Under the pieces are notes generated by a model. It had not been told where the DNA came from. It was given only the letters and a program-made list of their open reading frames with translations, and searched no databases. Below are positions 26,633 through 36,340 of a stretch of 64,000 nt of DNA, one piece after another. The translations under genes were made by a program, and so were the position numbers. This DNA is from Zhongshania aliphaticivorans. GTDB taxonomy: Bacteria; Pseudomonadota; Gammaproteobacteria; Pseudomonadales; Spongiibacteraceae. Numbering within the stretch: the stretch's first letter is position 1; each line of letters starts with the position of its first letter. Where the stretch lies: positions 3,628,501 through 3,692,500 of the forward strand of contig NZ_CP014544.1 in NCBI RefSeq assembly GCF_001586255.1, in the 5' to 3' direction.

Positions 26633-27717
26633 CGCGGTTTCAAGTAATAACTGCAATCCATTCACGCAGCGAGTAAATCTTCTCGCCGCCCCATAAATAA
26701 TTCATTGGGTGATCGGTGTCCACGACTGGCTCGTGGTCTAGCATTAAGTCGATCCATTACAAACTGAACCTGCTCATCCGTCACCTCATTAAAATCTGTT
26801 CCCTTTGGAAAGTACTGCCGTATCAATCCATTGGTGTTTTCATTAATGCCCCGCTCCCATGATGCATACGGGTGCGCAAAGTAAATGTCTGCGTCTAAAC
26901 CTTCCGTAATGGCCTCGTGAGCGGCAAACTCAAGACCGTTGTCCAAGGTGATCGTTTTCACCTTATCCTTTATTTTGGCCATGCTGGTAATTGCAGCATC
27001 GGCGAGTAAGTCCGCTCGCTTGCCCGTTAATTTAACAATCACGGTATACAGCGTTTTGCGCTCTACCATCGTCAGTAATGCACCTTTACGCCCTTTACCT
27101 ATAATGGTGTCACCCTCCCAATCACCAATGCGGTTACGTCTATCCACAACAGCTGGGCGATCATCAATGCTCACGCGATTCTTGATCTTGCCTCGCCGGT
27201 CATAAGTGCCATACCTTTTACGGTAGGGCTTGGAGGCAATTCTCATGTGCGTATACAAATCACCACCTTGGGCCTTGTCTGCATAGATAAGCTGATAGAT
27301 CGTTTCATGGTGCAAGAACAAACCCTTGTGCCGCTCTAAATAATCTACCACTTGCTGAGGGCTTAGCTCCTGGCGCAATAAAGCCACTATCTGTAAAGCC
27401 ACCGCCTCTGTTACCTTCCTCGCTTTATGTGCACCACGTCGCCGACCTACGGATAATCGCTCAGCTTGCTGTGGTCGGTAGCCTCGCAAACCACTATTGC
27501 GATTAAGCTCGCGGCTTATGGTGGATGGACTCCTATCTAATAAATCGGCTATTTCTTTTTGCGAATGACCTGCTTTCTTCAAAGTGTAAATCTGGTATCG
27601 TTCGTTTTCGGTCAGCTGGTAGTAGCTCATCAGTGCTTCATCTCTTGGTCGGGAAGAAGTACCGACTCTACCAGCTGGCCTCCTTCTTACCAATTGCACT
27701 TATTATCCGAAACCGCC
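26633..27717 (-). mobile_element. IS30-family insertion sequence, 1085 bp, with AAT target duplication
   Basis: Imperfect terminal inverted repeats of about 24 bases are visible: left end GCGGTTTCAAGTAATAACTG, right end (reverse complement) GCGGTTTCGGATAATAAGTG, sharing GCGGTTTC, TAATAA and TGCAAT. AAT flanks both sides (26630-26632 and 27718-27720), and removing the element plus one AAT restores the exbD frame. A single transposase gene fills it. Confidence 0.93.
26662..27630 (-). CDS. IS30-family transposase
   Basis: About 322 residues. The N-terminus is a helix-turn-helix of the IS30 kind (LTENERYQIYTLKKAGHS, then IADLLDRSPSTISRELNRN). The DDE residues lie in DWEGDTIIGKGRKG, TLDNGLEF and GINENTNGLIRQYFPKGTDF. 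The ATG at 27630 matches the usual MSYYQLT start of the family; a GTG at 27699 is the longer alternative but has no family support. The frame is intact, so the element may still be mobile. Confidence 0.95.
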   Translation of the reverse strand: MSYYQLTENERYQIYTLKKAGHSQKEIADLLDRSPSTISRELNRNSGLRGYRPQQAERLSVGRRRGAHKARKVTEAVALQIVALLRQELSPQQVVDYLERHKGLFLHHETIYQLIYADKAQGGDLYTHMRIASKPYRKRYGTYDRRGKIKNRVSIDDRPAVVDRRNRIGDWEGDTIIGKGRKGALLTMVERKTLYTVIVKLTGKRADLLADAAITSMAKIKDKVKTITLDNGLEFAAHEAITEGLDADIYFAHPYASWERGINENTNGLIRQYFPKGTDFNEVTDEQVQFVMDRLNARPRASRGHRSPNELFMGRREDLLAA

Positions 27718-28046
27718 AATGTTTTTTATGCTGACCTCCACTTTTACCAAAGAACAAAGCATCGAGCTAAAAAAATCGCAGGCAGTTTCAGCGTCAAGCA
27801 ACGCGGCCATACCGCAATTGCTACTGGCCTACGAGGACGGCAGCTTCGCCTATTTCAATACCTCGTTGACCAAGCTCGGCAGCTTAGCGGAGCTCAACAC
27901 CCTTGCCAGCCCTGAGCAAGTCGTAAACCTGTTACCCGCCGCTGAGTTGCGGGTACAGGACATTGTTAGCCTGTTAGAGCAATTAAGGTCTGCCGGTTTT
28001 ATGCACGTCAGCTTGGGCGAGCCGCTACCAGAGGCAAGCAAGCGCG

Positions 28047-28475
28047 ATGAATAGAAACCTTTTGCCCGCGGCAAAGAAAACGAGCGGCGACGAAAATTTA
28101 ATCCCTTTGATTAATATTGTTTTTTTACTGCTGATTTTTTTCATGGTCGCGGGGCAATTTAAAACCGCGCAAAGCGGCGCGGTGCAATTGCCCAGTAGCA
28201 GCCAGAGCAAGGTCGAGAATAGCCAAGCCATCAAAATCATCATTAACCAACAAGGCGAAATATTTCTTAATCAAACAGCGGCTACATCGCAGGCGATCAG
28301 CCCACAAGCACTGGGCGAGTTTTTTAGCCAGCTGTCAAGCGCAGAGCCAACACAGGTTTCGCTGTATGCAGACCAAAACCTGAGCGCGGCGCAATTACAC
28401 CTCGCGCTAGGCGCGATGGCTAACTACCCGCAGCTCAGCATTAACTTGCACACCCGCAACGGTGGCCAAGACTAA
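28047..28475 (+). CDS. exbD: ExbD paralogue 2, intact
   Basis: A 142-residue ExbD/TolR protein: a short cytoplasmic N-terminus, one helix ([21 protein letters not shown]), and a periplasmic domain. At the position of the usual essential Asp of the helix (ExbD Asp25) the sequence reads [14 protein letters not shown], with Asn where Asp is expected, so this paralogue may not carry protons on its own. It overlaps the exbD1 end by 8 bases and ends in TAATG with tonB. Two unlike ExbD proteins in one operon are known from Xanthomonas-type systems, where each has a distinct job. Loss of exbD1 would leave only this Asn form. Confidence 0.88.
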   Translation: MNRNLLPAAKKTSGDENLIPLINIVFLLLIFFMVAGQFKTAQSGAVQLPSSSQSKVENSQAIKIIINQQGEIFLNQTAATSQAISPQALGEFFSQLSSAEPTQVSLYADQNLSAAQLHLALGAMANYPQLSINLHTRNGGQD

Positions 28476-29341
28476 TGCGCCAGCTCCCATGGATTATTGC
28501 CTTTGTATTTGCAGTTGGCGTACACGCCTCGCTGCTTTACCTCGCCGAGCAGTCACCGCGCCCAACACCGCTTATTGGCGCCGACGCCGAGGGCAGAGAC
28601 GGATTAGAAATTGGCCTCGGCATGAGTGGTTCTTATGCCGACGTCGCCAAACACATCGCGCAGAGTAAGGTCGTGCCTGAGCCTAGCCCAGCGCCCAAGC
28701 CTAAACATCAGCCCGCGCCTAAATTAAAGCCCAAGCCCGCACCAGCTAAACCGCCGACCAAGCCGCAAGTAAAACCCGCAGAAAAAGCTGCGCAATTGCC
28801 GGAAAAAATCGCGACAAGTATCAGTGCGCCCACCGCGCAAGTAACAGCCGAGGCGGCAGTACACGGCTATCAAAGCGCCGTCGACACTTCAGCGAGCCGC
28901 CAAGCCAAGGCAGAAACAGCTAAGCCTGAGGAGGCTACAGCTCACCAAAACACGAGTCCCGACACCTCAACAAAAGCCATGGTTCGCGCCAGTGGCTCGG
29001 GCAAGCAGCGCAGCGCCGGCGGCAAGCAAGGAGACAGCAGCCACTATTTTAGCCGAGTCATGGCGCAGCTCAGTCACTACAAAACCTACCCGCCTGAGCT
29101 TAAAAAGCGCAAAACCCAAGGCGTGGTGACACTGAAATTCGGCATCCGCCGCAGCGGTGAGATTTTTGCCGCATCAATTAAAACCAGTTCTGGCCATGGC
29201 GCCCTCGACGACGCGGCGCTGCAAATGCTCGCCGACGCCTCACCGCTGCCGCCACTACCTGCAAGTATAAAAAAAGAAGAGATCCATCTCGTAATACCTA
29301 TTGAGTACTCCCTAATCACCAATGACTTCCACGAGGATTAA
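28475..29341 (+). CDS. tonB: TonB
   Basis: The 288-residue protein has an N-terminal anchor helix ([19 protein letters not shown]) with the SxxxH-type His at residue 17, a long Pro/Lys-rich spacer ([10 protein letters not shown] and similar), and a C-terminal TonB domain ([54 protein letters not shown]). It spans the periplasm to energise outer-membrane receptors. The start overlaps the exbD2 stop (TAATG) and the stop lies 2 bases before the receptor gene, so this is one transcript with both. Confidence 0.95.
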   Translation: MRQLPWIIAFVFAVGVHASLLYLAEQSPRPTPLIGADAEGRDGLEIGLGMSGSYADVAKHIAQSKVVPEPSPAPKPKHQPAPKLKPKPAPAKPPTKPQVKPAEKAAQLPEKIATSISAPTAQVTAEAAVHGYQSAVDTSASRQAKAETAKPEEATAHQNTSPDTSTKAMVRASGSGKQRSAGGKQGDSSHYFSRVMAQLSHYKTYPPELKKRKTQGVVTLKFGIRRSGEIFAASIKTSSGHGALDDAALQMLADASPLPPLPASIKKEEIHLVIPIEYSLITNDFHED

Positions 29342-29343
29342 AC

Positions 29344-31671
29344 ATGACACGGAAAACCACACTAAAACCGGCTAAGCTGACGACGACGCGCTTCAAGCCC
29401 AGAGCCAGCGCCCTAGCGCTAGGTATCCCCACACTGCTGATGGGCAGCGCCAGCTTCGCGCAAAGTGAAGATGCCTTTGTGCTCGATACGCTAAAAATCG
29501 AGGAGCGCACCCTCGACACCAACCCCTACACCGAAGCGGGCGCACCCTACAAAGCAAAAATTTCTGGTGACAGCCGCCATGTAAAAGATTTGGCCGACAC
29601 CCCACAAACCATCAACGTACTGACCCAAACCCAGATTCAGGAATCCGGCAAATCAGATTTGCGTGATGTATTAGCTGCCCAACCCGGTATTACCCTTGGC
29701 ACCGGTGAGAACGGCAATGCCTTTGGCGACCGCTATATTATTCGCGGCCATGAAGCCCGCAGCGATGTCTTTGTCGATGGCCTTCGCGACCCCGGCATGA
29801 CCACTCGCGAAAGCTTTGCCACCGAGCAAGTCGAGATCACCAAGGGACCAAGCTCTACTTTTGCTGGCCGCGGCTCTACCGGCGGTGCGGTAAATAGTAT
29901 TACCAAGCAAGCGAGTACCGAATACGACTTTAATAAAGTTAGCGGCGGTATTGGCACTGATAATTACCAGCGCCTGAGCCTCGACAGCAATAACTCAGTC
30001 AGCGACGATATCGCGCTGCGCGTCAACTTACTCTATTCCTTTAAAGACGTGCCCGACCGCGAGCCAGCGGATAAAAGCCGTCGCGGCTTTGCCGTCTCTG
30101 GCCTGTTTAAGGCCACAGAAAAGCTGCAATTACTTGGTGATGTCTACTACCTCAATGCTGAAGACAGCCCAGATTTAGGTACCTATATCGTTTCTGGTGG
30201 CGGCAAACCGGTTGACGATTTTCCAGTCTATTTACAAGACCAAGATTTTCTAAAATCAACGGTTAGCGTCGCCACCTTGCGCGCCAAATACGACATTAGC
30301 GATAGCAGCCGTATTGAAAACGCCCTGCGCTACGGCACCACCGACAACGGCTAAGTGACCACCGGCGCGCGGGGTACCAATCGCGACGCCACCGACCCCG
30401 ACGCTCCCGGCGCGGCAACCGCGTCGCTTAGCACCCATCAAGGTTGGCAAGAAGTAGAATACCTTGTTAACCAGTTTAATTTCTTTAAAGACATGGATAT
30501 TGCTGGCAAGAAAAACCAACTGGTCTTTGGTGTTGAGCTGTCTAAACACAATGTCGTTAATGGCGTGTATAACGTTACCAACAATGGCACCAGTAATTGT
30601 GTTGTCAGCGGTCGCGGCGGCGCAGGTCCCGGCTATTGCACCACCGATGCCAATGGCAATACCCCTAGCAATATAAACACCATCATGGGTCGCAGTATTA
30701 CTAAGGGCGCGCAAGACTCAGACTACAATATTGAAACTATCTCGCTGTCGTTGATGGACACCATTGAGCTGAGTGAAGACTGGTCTTTATTCACCGGCAT
30801 TCGCTTAGATGATTTCGACTACGACAATACCGTTGATAGCCGCGGCACCATTTTAGATTTTAAATATTCCGACAGCCTGTGGAACGGCCATATTGGCGCG
30901 GTATACCAAATTAATGACGACGCCAATGTTTACCTAACCTACAGCACCTCGGCCAATATCAACGGCGGCGAGTCTGATGTTGGCGGTAACTGTGGTTATG
31001 GTGGCTTGTGTGGCGACCCAGAACAGGCCGCGAACAGCGAACCGGAAATGACCGCCAATATTGAGCTTGGCACCAAATGGAATATTCTCAATGACAAGCT
31101 CCTGGCCACCGCAGCGATTTTCCAAATCACCAAAAGTGATGTTATGGAAAGCGTCGGCGACGACTACGCCACCCTCGGCACCTTGAACACCGGTAAAAAC
31201 CGCGTACAGGGCATTGAGTTTTCCTTGGTTGGCAATATCAGCAGCAAACTCAGCACCCAGTTCGGCGCCAGCTTTATGGAATCGGAAATTCTCGAATCTT
31301 ATAATACCGACTCCGAAGGCAAGGTGCTGAGTAACTTCGCCGACGACAGCGTGTTTCTGCAGTTGCGCTACCAAGCCAGCCCCAAATTTTCTTTTGGCGG
31401 CACACTGACTTACTCTAGCGAACTGTACGCTGGTCAGCCCGACTCCGCAGCTGGCTTTAGCAGTACAACGGGCGAGTACTCTTACGAAGTGCCGAGCTAT
31501 ACCGTGTTCGACGCCTTTGCCAGCTACCAGTTTAGCGAGCAGCTTAAGGCGCGGGTAAACATTGGCAATGTCACTGATGAAGACTACTACCTTGCGGCCT
31601 ACCGCAGCGGTGCCTTCACCTATATTGGCGAAGCCCGCAACGCCCACCTCAGCGTGGACTACGAGTTCTAA
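29344..31671 (+). pseudogene. TonB-dependent siderophore receptor with an in-frame TAA stop
   Basis: Two abutting frames form one receptor. Residues 1-336 give the signal peptide (ASFAQSED), the TonB-box region, and the plug (PQTINVLTQTQIQES, RGHEARSDVFVDGLRD, GPSSTFAGRGSTGGAVNSITK). A TAA at 30352-30354 stops translation inside the barrel; reading continues without shift at 30355 for 438 residues and ends in the typical C-terminal DYEF strand. The family normally has Tyr here (GTTDNGY-VTT-like), so a TAT/TAC to TAA change is the simplest cause. TAA is not a recoding codon for selenocysteine or pyrrolysine. The class is the FhuA/Fiu/FecA-like siderophore receptors. The gene is probably inactive unless readthrough or sequence error explains the stop. 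Confidence 0.88.
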
Positions 31672-31680
31672 GCTCGCCCT

Positions 31681-31711
31681 GCGCTGTGCTCATAGAGTAT
31701 GAGCACAGCGC
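31681..31711 (+). terminator. Strong hairpin after the receptor
   Basis: A perfect 14-base stem, GCGCTGTGCTCATA / TATGAGCACAGCGC, with a 3-base loop GAG, begins 9 bases after the receptor stop. No T-run follows, so it may be a mRNA-stability or partial attenuation hairpin that separates tonB-receptor from the downstream oxidase and piuC. Confidence 0.6.
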
Positions 31712-31735
31712 GCTTATCCATTACGGAATACAGTG

Positions 31736-32824
31736 ATGAAATACACCCCGCCCTTGCAAAATATCCCCGCAGATATTGTCTGCCTTGATGACTACCAGCG
31801 TTACGCTAAAGAATTTCTCGCCCACGACATTTACGAATACATTGCCGCAGGCGTTGCCGACGAACACACCCTTCATCGCAATCGCAGCGCCTTTGCCAAT
31901 ATTGAATTAAAGCCGCGCTTGCTGCGCGACTTCAGCAGCGCGTCTACCCGAACCACCCTGCTTGGCCACGACTTGGCCCACCCTTTTTTACTGGCGCCGC
32001 TGGGCTATCAGCAGCTCTGCCACGCCAGTGGCGAACTCGCCACCGCAATAGCGGCAGATGCCATGGACACCGCCATGGTCGTCAGCACACTGGCCACCGC
32101 CAGCCTCGAAGACATTGCCGCGCAAACCGATGCGCCAAAATGGTTTCAACTGTATTTTCAGCCCCAGCGCGCCGACACATCGACTCTTATTGCGCGGGCT
32201 GAAGCCGCAGGCTATACCGCGATCGTGGTCACCGTCGATGCGCCACTGAGCGGCCTGCGCAATCGCGCCCAGCGCGCGGGCTTCCAGATACCACCGGAAA
32301 TTGAAGCGGTGAATATTTCGCCCGCACAAAAGTTAACAGGACAAAATTCCATTCTCCAGCAACTCATGGCGCTGGCGCCCCAGTGGCAAGACCTCGCGTG
32401 GCTAAAGCAACAGACCCAACTCCCCATCATTATTAAAGGCGTAATCAACCCCGACGACGCCGTGCAGCTTGCCGACATGGGTATGGACGGCATTATTGTG
32501 TCTAATCACGGCGGTCGCTGCCTAGACGGCCTACCCGCCAGCATCGACGCTCTGCCTGCCATTCGCGATGCGCTGGGCAGTGATTTCCCGATTTTATTAG
32601 ACAGCGGTATTCGCCGCGGCAGCGACATCATTAAAGCCATTGCCCTGGGCGCCAACGCGGTACTCATTGGCCGTCCCCAAGCCTTTGCCTTGGCGGTTGC
32701 CGGTGCCTTGGGCGTTGCTCACATGTTACGTTTATTAAAAGAAGAACTCGAAATCACTATGGCGCTGTGCGGCTGCGCGCAAATAGCCGATATTAATCGC
32801 GACTGCCTTTTTACGCCCCGCTGA
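31736..32824 (+). CDS. FMN-dependent alpha-hydroxy-acid oxidase/dehydrogenase
   Basis: A 362-residue TIM-barrel flavoenzyme of the L-lactate dehydrogenase/glycolate oxidase family: PLLAPLGYQQL-like FMN loop, KWFQLYFQPQ, TVDAPLSGLRNR, IIIKGV (Lys), and the catalytic ISNHGGR-type motif (VSNHGGRCLDGLPAS) with His and Arg, then LDSGIRRGSDIIKA. It oxidises a 2-hydroxy acid to the 2-oxo acid. In siderophore loci such an enzyme could act on hydroxy-acid siderophores or their parts. ATG 31736 with GGA 8 bases upstream is preferred over GTG 31733. It is followed at 8 bases by piuC and probably is co-transcribed with it. Confidence 0.88.
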   Translation: MKYTPPLQNIPADIVCLDDYQRYAKEFLAHDIYEYIAAGVADEHTLHRNRSAFANIELKPRLLRDFSSASTRTTLLGHDLAHPFLLAPLGYQQLCHASGELATAIAADAMDTAMVVSTLATASLEDIAAQTDAPKWFQLYFQPQRADTSTLIARAEAAGYTAIVVTVDAPLSGLRNRAQRAGFQIPPEIEAVNISPAQKLTGQNSILQQLMALAPQWQDLAWLKQQTQLPIIIKGVINPDDAVQLADMGMDGIIVSNHGGRCLDGLPASIDALPAIRDALGSDFPILLDSGIRRGSDIIKAIALGANAVLIGRPQAFALAVAGALGVAHMLRLLKEELEITMALCGCAQIADINRDCLFTPR

Positions 32825-32832
32825 GGATCACT

Positions 32833-33513
32833 ATGCTCACTGTTATCAATAATTTTCTGAGCGCGAGCGAGTTAGCGCATTTTCGCCAAACGCTCGACGG
32901 CGCCAACTGGCAAGACGGTGCCCGCAGCGCTGGCCAACTTGCCGCGCCACTCAAAACCAATTTGCAGTTAGATGACAGCAGTGCAGCAGCCCGCCGTTTG
33001 GTAACAAGCCTCAGCGCCAAATTAAGTCAGCACCCGCTGTTCATCAGCGCCGCGCTGCCCGACAAAATTTACCCGCCCAAATTTAATTGCTACCAAAACG
33101 ATGGCCACTACGGCCAGCATATCGACAGCGCGATTATGCGGCTTGCCGACGGCAGCAGTCTGCGCAGCGATCTGTCTGCGACCTTATTCCTGTCCCAAGC
33201 CCAAGACTACGAGGGCGGCGAACTCTGCGTTGAGATCGGCGGCTGCCTGCAAGAAATTAAACTCGACGCTGGGGATATGATCCTCTACCCCGCCAACTGC
33301 CTGCACGAAGTTAAACCAGTGCCAAAGGGCCAACGCCTTGCCGCGTTTTTTTGGGTGCAAAGTCTGATCCGCAGCCATCAGCAACGCCAGCAACTGTTTG
33401 AGCTGGATCAAAGCATTCAGGCTTTAACAATAAAACTGGGCAGTGACGACGAAGAGGTGCGGCGCCTATCGGCGCTGTACCATAATTTATTGCGGGAGTG
33501 GGCCTACGCCTGA
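32833..33513 (+). CDS. piuC: Fe(II)/2-oxoglutarate-dependent dioxygenase, PiuC/YbiX family
   Basis: The 226-residue protein has the jelly-roll iron site: HIDSA (His, Asp) and LHEVKPV (His), with GQRLAAFFWVQSLIR for the 2-oxoglutarate Arg. The YPPKFNCYQNDGHYGQHID and SATLFLSQAQDYEGGEL blocks identify the PiuC/YbiX group, which is typically adjacent to and co-regulated with TonB-dependent ferric siderophore receptors. That supports the receptor just upstream as an iron-siderophore receptor. The ribosome site is GAGGA (32823). The exact substrate of PiuC is not established. Confidence 0.92.
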   Translation: MLTVINNFLSASELAHFRQTLDGANWQDGARSAGQLAAPLKTNLQLDDSSAAARRLVTSLSAKLSQHPLFISAALPDKIYPPKFNCYQNDGHYGQHIDSAIMRLADGSSLRSDLSATLFLSQAQDYEGGELCVEIGGCLQEIKLDAGDMILYPANCLHEVKPVPKGQRLAAFFWVQSLIRSHQQRQQLFELDQSIQALTIKLGSDDEEVRRLSALYHNLLREWAYA

Positions 33514-33708
33514 GCAATTTTCTAGCTACCAATATACTGAATCACGCGTAAAATCAGCGAAGTACCAACAAGTCGGCGCTAAACCCATAAAAACAGTTGA
33601 ACAATCGTGGCGATGCCTTACTCTAAGAGGCTGAAATTTTGAATACCCATAGCCTACTCCAAGACGCGCCGCGCGTACTGGGGGTTTAGCCACACCTAGG
33701 AAAGCAGA

Positions 33709-34533
33709 TTGCCACGTTTAAAGCCGACAGCTAGCGATAATCAAGTCACCACCGCCACCTTTCGTTTGAAGGGCGGCTTATTCCCCCTCACACTATTGGA
33801 AATCAGCCGCTTTGACGCGGTGGATTTTGAGCAGCAACTGCGCGAAAAGGCCGCCACCGCGCCGGGCTTTTTTAAGCAAACTCCGGTGGTACTGAGTTTT
33901 GATGATTTTGTCGGGGACTTAGACACCCTGCCCCTAGCCGACATTCTGGCCATATGCCGCAGCCAGGGGCTATTACCAGTAGCTCTGCGCAGCGGTGTCG
34001 AAAGCTTAGCGCAACAGGCGCCGGTCTTGAGCTTAGCGATTATGCCCGCGACCCGGGTTAAACCGGCGCCGGAACCTTTAGTAGAAACCGAGCCCAGCGC
34101 GGCAACGGAAGCCAGCACCGCCGAAATAAGCCAAGATGAACCGGCCGCGCCAGCGTCTGTGCAATTAGAGCTAAGCCCCTCTAGCCACATTGAAATCAAT
34201 CGTAACCCCAGTAAAATCATTACCACGCCAATCCGCTCTGGCCAGCAGGTATACGCCCCCGGTGGCGACCTGATTATTATGGCAGCAGTTTCAGCGGGTG
34301 CCGAGGTACTGGCCGACGGCAATATACATGTTTACGGTGCCCTGCGCGGCCGCGCCCTAGCGGGCGTAAAAGGCGATCTCAGTGCGCGAATTTTCTGTCA
34401 AAGCCTAGAGGCGGAGCTGGTTTCCATTGCGGGTACCTTCAAGGTAGATGAAGATTTACGCAACGAACACTGGAAAACCGCGGTCCAAATCGGCCGAGAC
34501 GAGCAATCACTGTGCATTACGCCACTCGTTTAA
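33709..34533 (+). CDS. minC: Septum site-determining protein MinC
   Basis: A 274-residue MinC: N-terminal FtsZ-inhibiting domain (about 1-105), an Ala/Glu/Pro-rich linker, and the C-terminal MinD-binding beta-helix ([43 protein letters not shown]). It inhibits Z-ring formation away from mid-cell. The start is TTG 33709 with AGGAAAG upstream; there is no better ATG in frame near the N-terminus. Order minC-minD-minE with 45 bases then a 4-base overlap is the conserved arrangement. TTG start here is uncommon and shared with minD. Confidence 0.96.
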   Translation: MPRLKPTASDNQVTTATFRLKGGLFPLTLLEISRFDAVDFEQQLREKAATAPGFFKQTPVVLSFDDFVGDLDTLPLADILAICRSQGLLPVALRSGVESLAQQAPVLSLAIMPATRVKPAPEPLVETEPSAATEASTAEISQDEPAAPASVQLELSPSSHIEINRNPSKIITTPIRSGQQVYAPGGDLIIMAAVSAGAEVLADGNIHVYGALRGRALAGVKGDLSARIFCQSLEAELVSIAGTFKVDEDLRNEHWKTAVQIGRDEQSLCITPLV

Positions 34534-34578
34534 TGCCAAACCACTTACACTCATCATGCCCTAAAAAGGATTAGACCC

Positions 34579-35394
34579 TTGGCCAAGATAATAGTAGTTA
34601 CCTCAGGAAAAGGCGGCGTGGGTAAAACCACGACCAGCGCTGCGATCAGCAGCGGCATTGCCATGCGCGGCCACAAAACCGCCGTTATCGATTTTGATAT
34701 AGGCCTGCGCAACCTCGACATTATTATGAATTGTGAGCGCCGCGTGGTGTACGATTTTGTTAATGTCATCAATGGCGAGGCCAAGCTACGCCAAGCCCTG
34801 ATTAAAGATAAACGCGCCGAGAATCTCTATATTCTGCCCGCCTCGCAAACCCGCGACAAAGACGCCCTAACCATTGACGGTGTTGAGCGGGTGCTAAAAG
34901 AACTGGCAGATGACGGTTTTGAATATATTATTTGCGACTCCCCTGCGGGTATTGAACATGGCGCGTTTATGGCGATGTACTTCGCCGATATGGCCATAGT
35001 CGTCGCCAACCCCGAAGTGTCCTCGGTGCGAGACTCCGACCGCATTTTGGGCATACTGCAAAGTAAGTCGCGCCGCGCCGAGCAAGGTGAGCGCGTCGAA
35101 GAATGCTTACTGCTAACGCGCTACAACCCAGAGCGCGTTGAAAAGGGCGAGATGCTCGGCGTTAAAGACGTAGAAGAAATTCTGGCCACCAAATTACTGG
35201 GCGTTATCCCCGAGTCAGAAACCGTACTCAAGGCATCTAACCAAGGCATACCGGTGATTCACGACACCGAGAGCCCCGCTGGCCAAGCCTATTCCGACGC
35301 CGTAGCGCGAATTCTTGGCGAAGAAGTGGAACACCGCTTCATGAGCGTTGAACAAAAGGGCCTATTTCAGCGACTGTTCCGGAGGAGCGCATGA
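34579..35394 (+). CDS. minD: Septum site-determining protein MinD (membrane ATPase)
   Basis: The 271-residue protein has the deviant Walker A motif [12 protein letters not shown] (residues 9-20), a [12 protein letters not shown] Walker B block, and a C-terminal amphipathic membrane-targeting helix ([11 protein letters not shown]). It recruits MinC to the membrane and is released by MinE. The start is TTG 34579, 8 bases after AAGGA, and the family start [13 protein letters not shown] fits exactly. MinE starts inside its last codons. Confidence 0.97.
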   Translation: MAKIIVVTSGKGGVGKTTTSAAISSGIAMRGHKTAVIDFDIGLRNLDIIMNCERRVVYDFVNVINGEAKLRQALIKDKRAENLYILPASQTRDKDALTIDGVERVLKELADDGFEYIICDSPAGIEHGAFMAMYFADMAIVVANPEVSSVRDSDRILGILQSKSRRAEQGERVEECLLLTRYNPERVEKGEMLGVKDVEEILATKLLGVIPESETVLKASNQGIPVIHDTESPAGQAYSDAVARILGEEVEHRFMSVEQKGLFQRLFRRSA

Positions 35395-35642
35395 GCATAT
35401 TCGACTACTTCCGCAACAGTAAAAAAGCCACGGCGTCTATTGCCAAAGAGCGCCTGCAAATTATTGTCGCCCACGAGCGCAATCAACGCAGCCAGCCCGA
35501 TTACCTGCCAAAATTGCAGCAGGAGCTGCTCGACGTGATTCGCAAATACGTCGACGTAGACCAAGATCAGGTTGAAGTTCAGCTCGACAACAACGGTAAC
35601 TGCTCGGTATTAGAATTGAATATTGTGCTGCCAGATCGCTAA
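35391..35642 (+). CDS. minE: Cell division topological specificity factor MinE
   Basis: An 83-residue MinE: N-terminal [10 protein letters not shown] amphipathic helix, the anti-MinCD region with [15 protein letters not shown], and the dimerising C-terminal half ([19 protein letters not shown]). It drives pole-to-pole MinD oscillation. It overlaps minD by 4 bases (ATGA). Length and motifs are normal. Confidence 0.97.
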   Translation: MSIFDYFRNSKKATASIAKERLQIIVAHERNQRSQPDYLPKLQQELLDVIRKYVDVDQDQVEVQLDNNGNCSVLELNIVLPDR

Positions 35643-35666
35643 TTAGCACCGTATTATTCTAGGAGC

Positions 35667-35691
35667 CATTGGCGGGGAGCCCCCGCCAATG
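35667..35691 (+). terminator. Hairpin after minE
   Basis: CATTGGCGGGG / CCCCGCCAATG, an 11-base perfect stem with the 3-base loop AGC, 25 bases after the minE stop. It lacks a T-tract, so it may act with Rho or as a 3' stabiliser. Confidence 0.6.
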
Positions 35692-35720
35692 CGAAGGGAT
35701 TCTCAGCTCTAGCGATTGTT

Positions 35721-36332
35721 ATGGACCTTAAAGACTATTTCAGTTTCACGGCTATTGCCCTGACGTTTATTGGCTTTGCCCCCTATATTCGCGGCATCCA
35801 TCGCGGCACAGTCCACGCCCATGTGTTCTCGTGGGTGATCTGGGGCATCACCACTATTATCGTGTTTTTTGCCCAACTCGATGCCGACGGCGGCCGTGGC
35901 GCTTGGCCCATCGGCGTGTCTGGCACCATCACCCTCTATATTGCGCTGCTTGCGTATCAACGGCGCGGCGATACCAAAATCACCCGCAGCGACTGGCTAT
36001 TCTTTTGCGCCGCACTGTCTTCGCTACCCATTTGGTATATTAGCGCTGACCCAGTATTTGCGGTCATAGTTCTCACCACTGTCGACCTCCTCGGCTTTGC
36101 CCCAACCCTGCGCAAGGCATACCACCAGCCCTACGCCGAAAGCCTGACATTTTTCGGCTTGTTCGCCCTGCGCAATGGCTTGGTCGTGTTAGCGCTGGCC
36201 AGCTATTCACTCACCACGCTCTTATTTCCAGTCGCCGTTGGGATTGCCTGCTTGTTCTTGATAATATTGGTGTTGTTTCGTCGGCGTTTTTTACGACTCA
36301 ACGCCGCCCCAAGCAACGACTTGCCCAACTGA
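35721..36332 (+). CDS. Integral membrane protein, unknown function
   Basis: A 203-residue protein with about seven hydrophobic helices in a roughly repeated two-half layout (FTAIALTFIGFAPYIRGIHRG in the first half, VIVLTTVDLLGFAPTLRKAYHQ in the second), suggesting a duplicated transporter-like fold of the PQ-loop/SMR kind. The repeated GFAP element in both halves supports internal duplication. It follows minE after a hairpin and precedes a secreted protein by 8 bases, so the latter two may be one transcript. I cannot name a family. Confidence 0.7.
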   Translation: MDLKDYFSFTAIALTFIGFAPYIRGIHRGTVHAHVFSWVIWGITTIIVFFAQLDADGGRGAWPIGVSGTITLYIALLAYQRRGDTKITRSDWLFFCAALSSLPIWYISADPVFAVIVLTTVDLLGFAPTLRKAYHQPYAESLTFFGLFALRNGLVVLALASYSLTTLLFPVAVGIACLFLIILVLFRRRFLRLNAAPSNDLPN

Positions 36333-36340
36333 GTTTTACT

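Larger units (their letters stand above)
26526..28054 (+). pseudogene. exbD: exbD paralogue 1, disrupted by an IS30-family element
   Basis: The 5' part (26526-26632) starts at GTG overlapping exbB and encodes 35 residues up to the start of the ExbD transmembrane helix (VSLTALIDVVFILL). The 3' part (27721-28054) continues with FFMLTSTFTKEQSIELKKSQAV. Joining across the element and one AAT copy restores a 146-residue ExbD in the same frame, with FILLMFFMLTST across the junction. The insertion lies in the membrane helix carrying the essential Asp (LTALIDVV). A stop comes 18 codons into the element, and a residual ATG at 27719 could express an N-terminally truncated fragment. The overlap with exbD2 shows the original operon order exbB-exbD1-exbD2-tonB. 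Confidence 0.93.

Noticed and set aside
30352-30354. Programmed recoding of the receptor stop
   Set aside because: TAA is not used for selenocysteine or pyrrolysine, and no stem-loop typical of recoding was seen; a mutation is simpler.
30256-31647. Long minus-strand open frames opposite the TonB receptor (152 and 237 codons)
   Set aside because: They are antisense shadows of a strong, family-supported plus-strand coding region; no domain and no ribosome site.
33741-34322. 193-codon minus-strand frame opposite minC
   Set aside because: Lies entirely within conserved minC; translation looks low-complexity Ser/Ala rich and matches no family.
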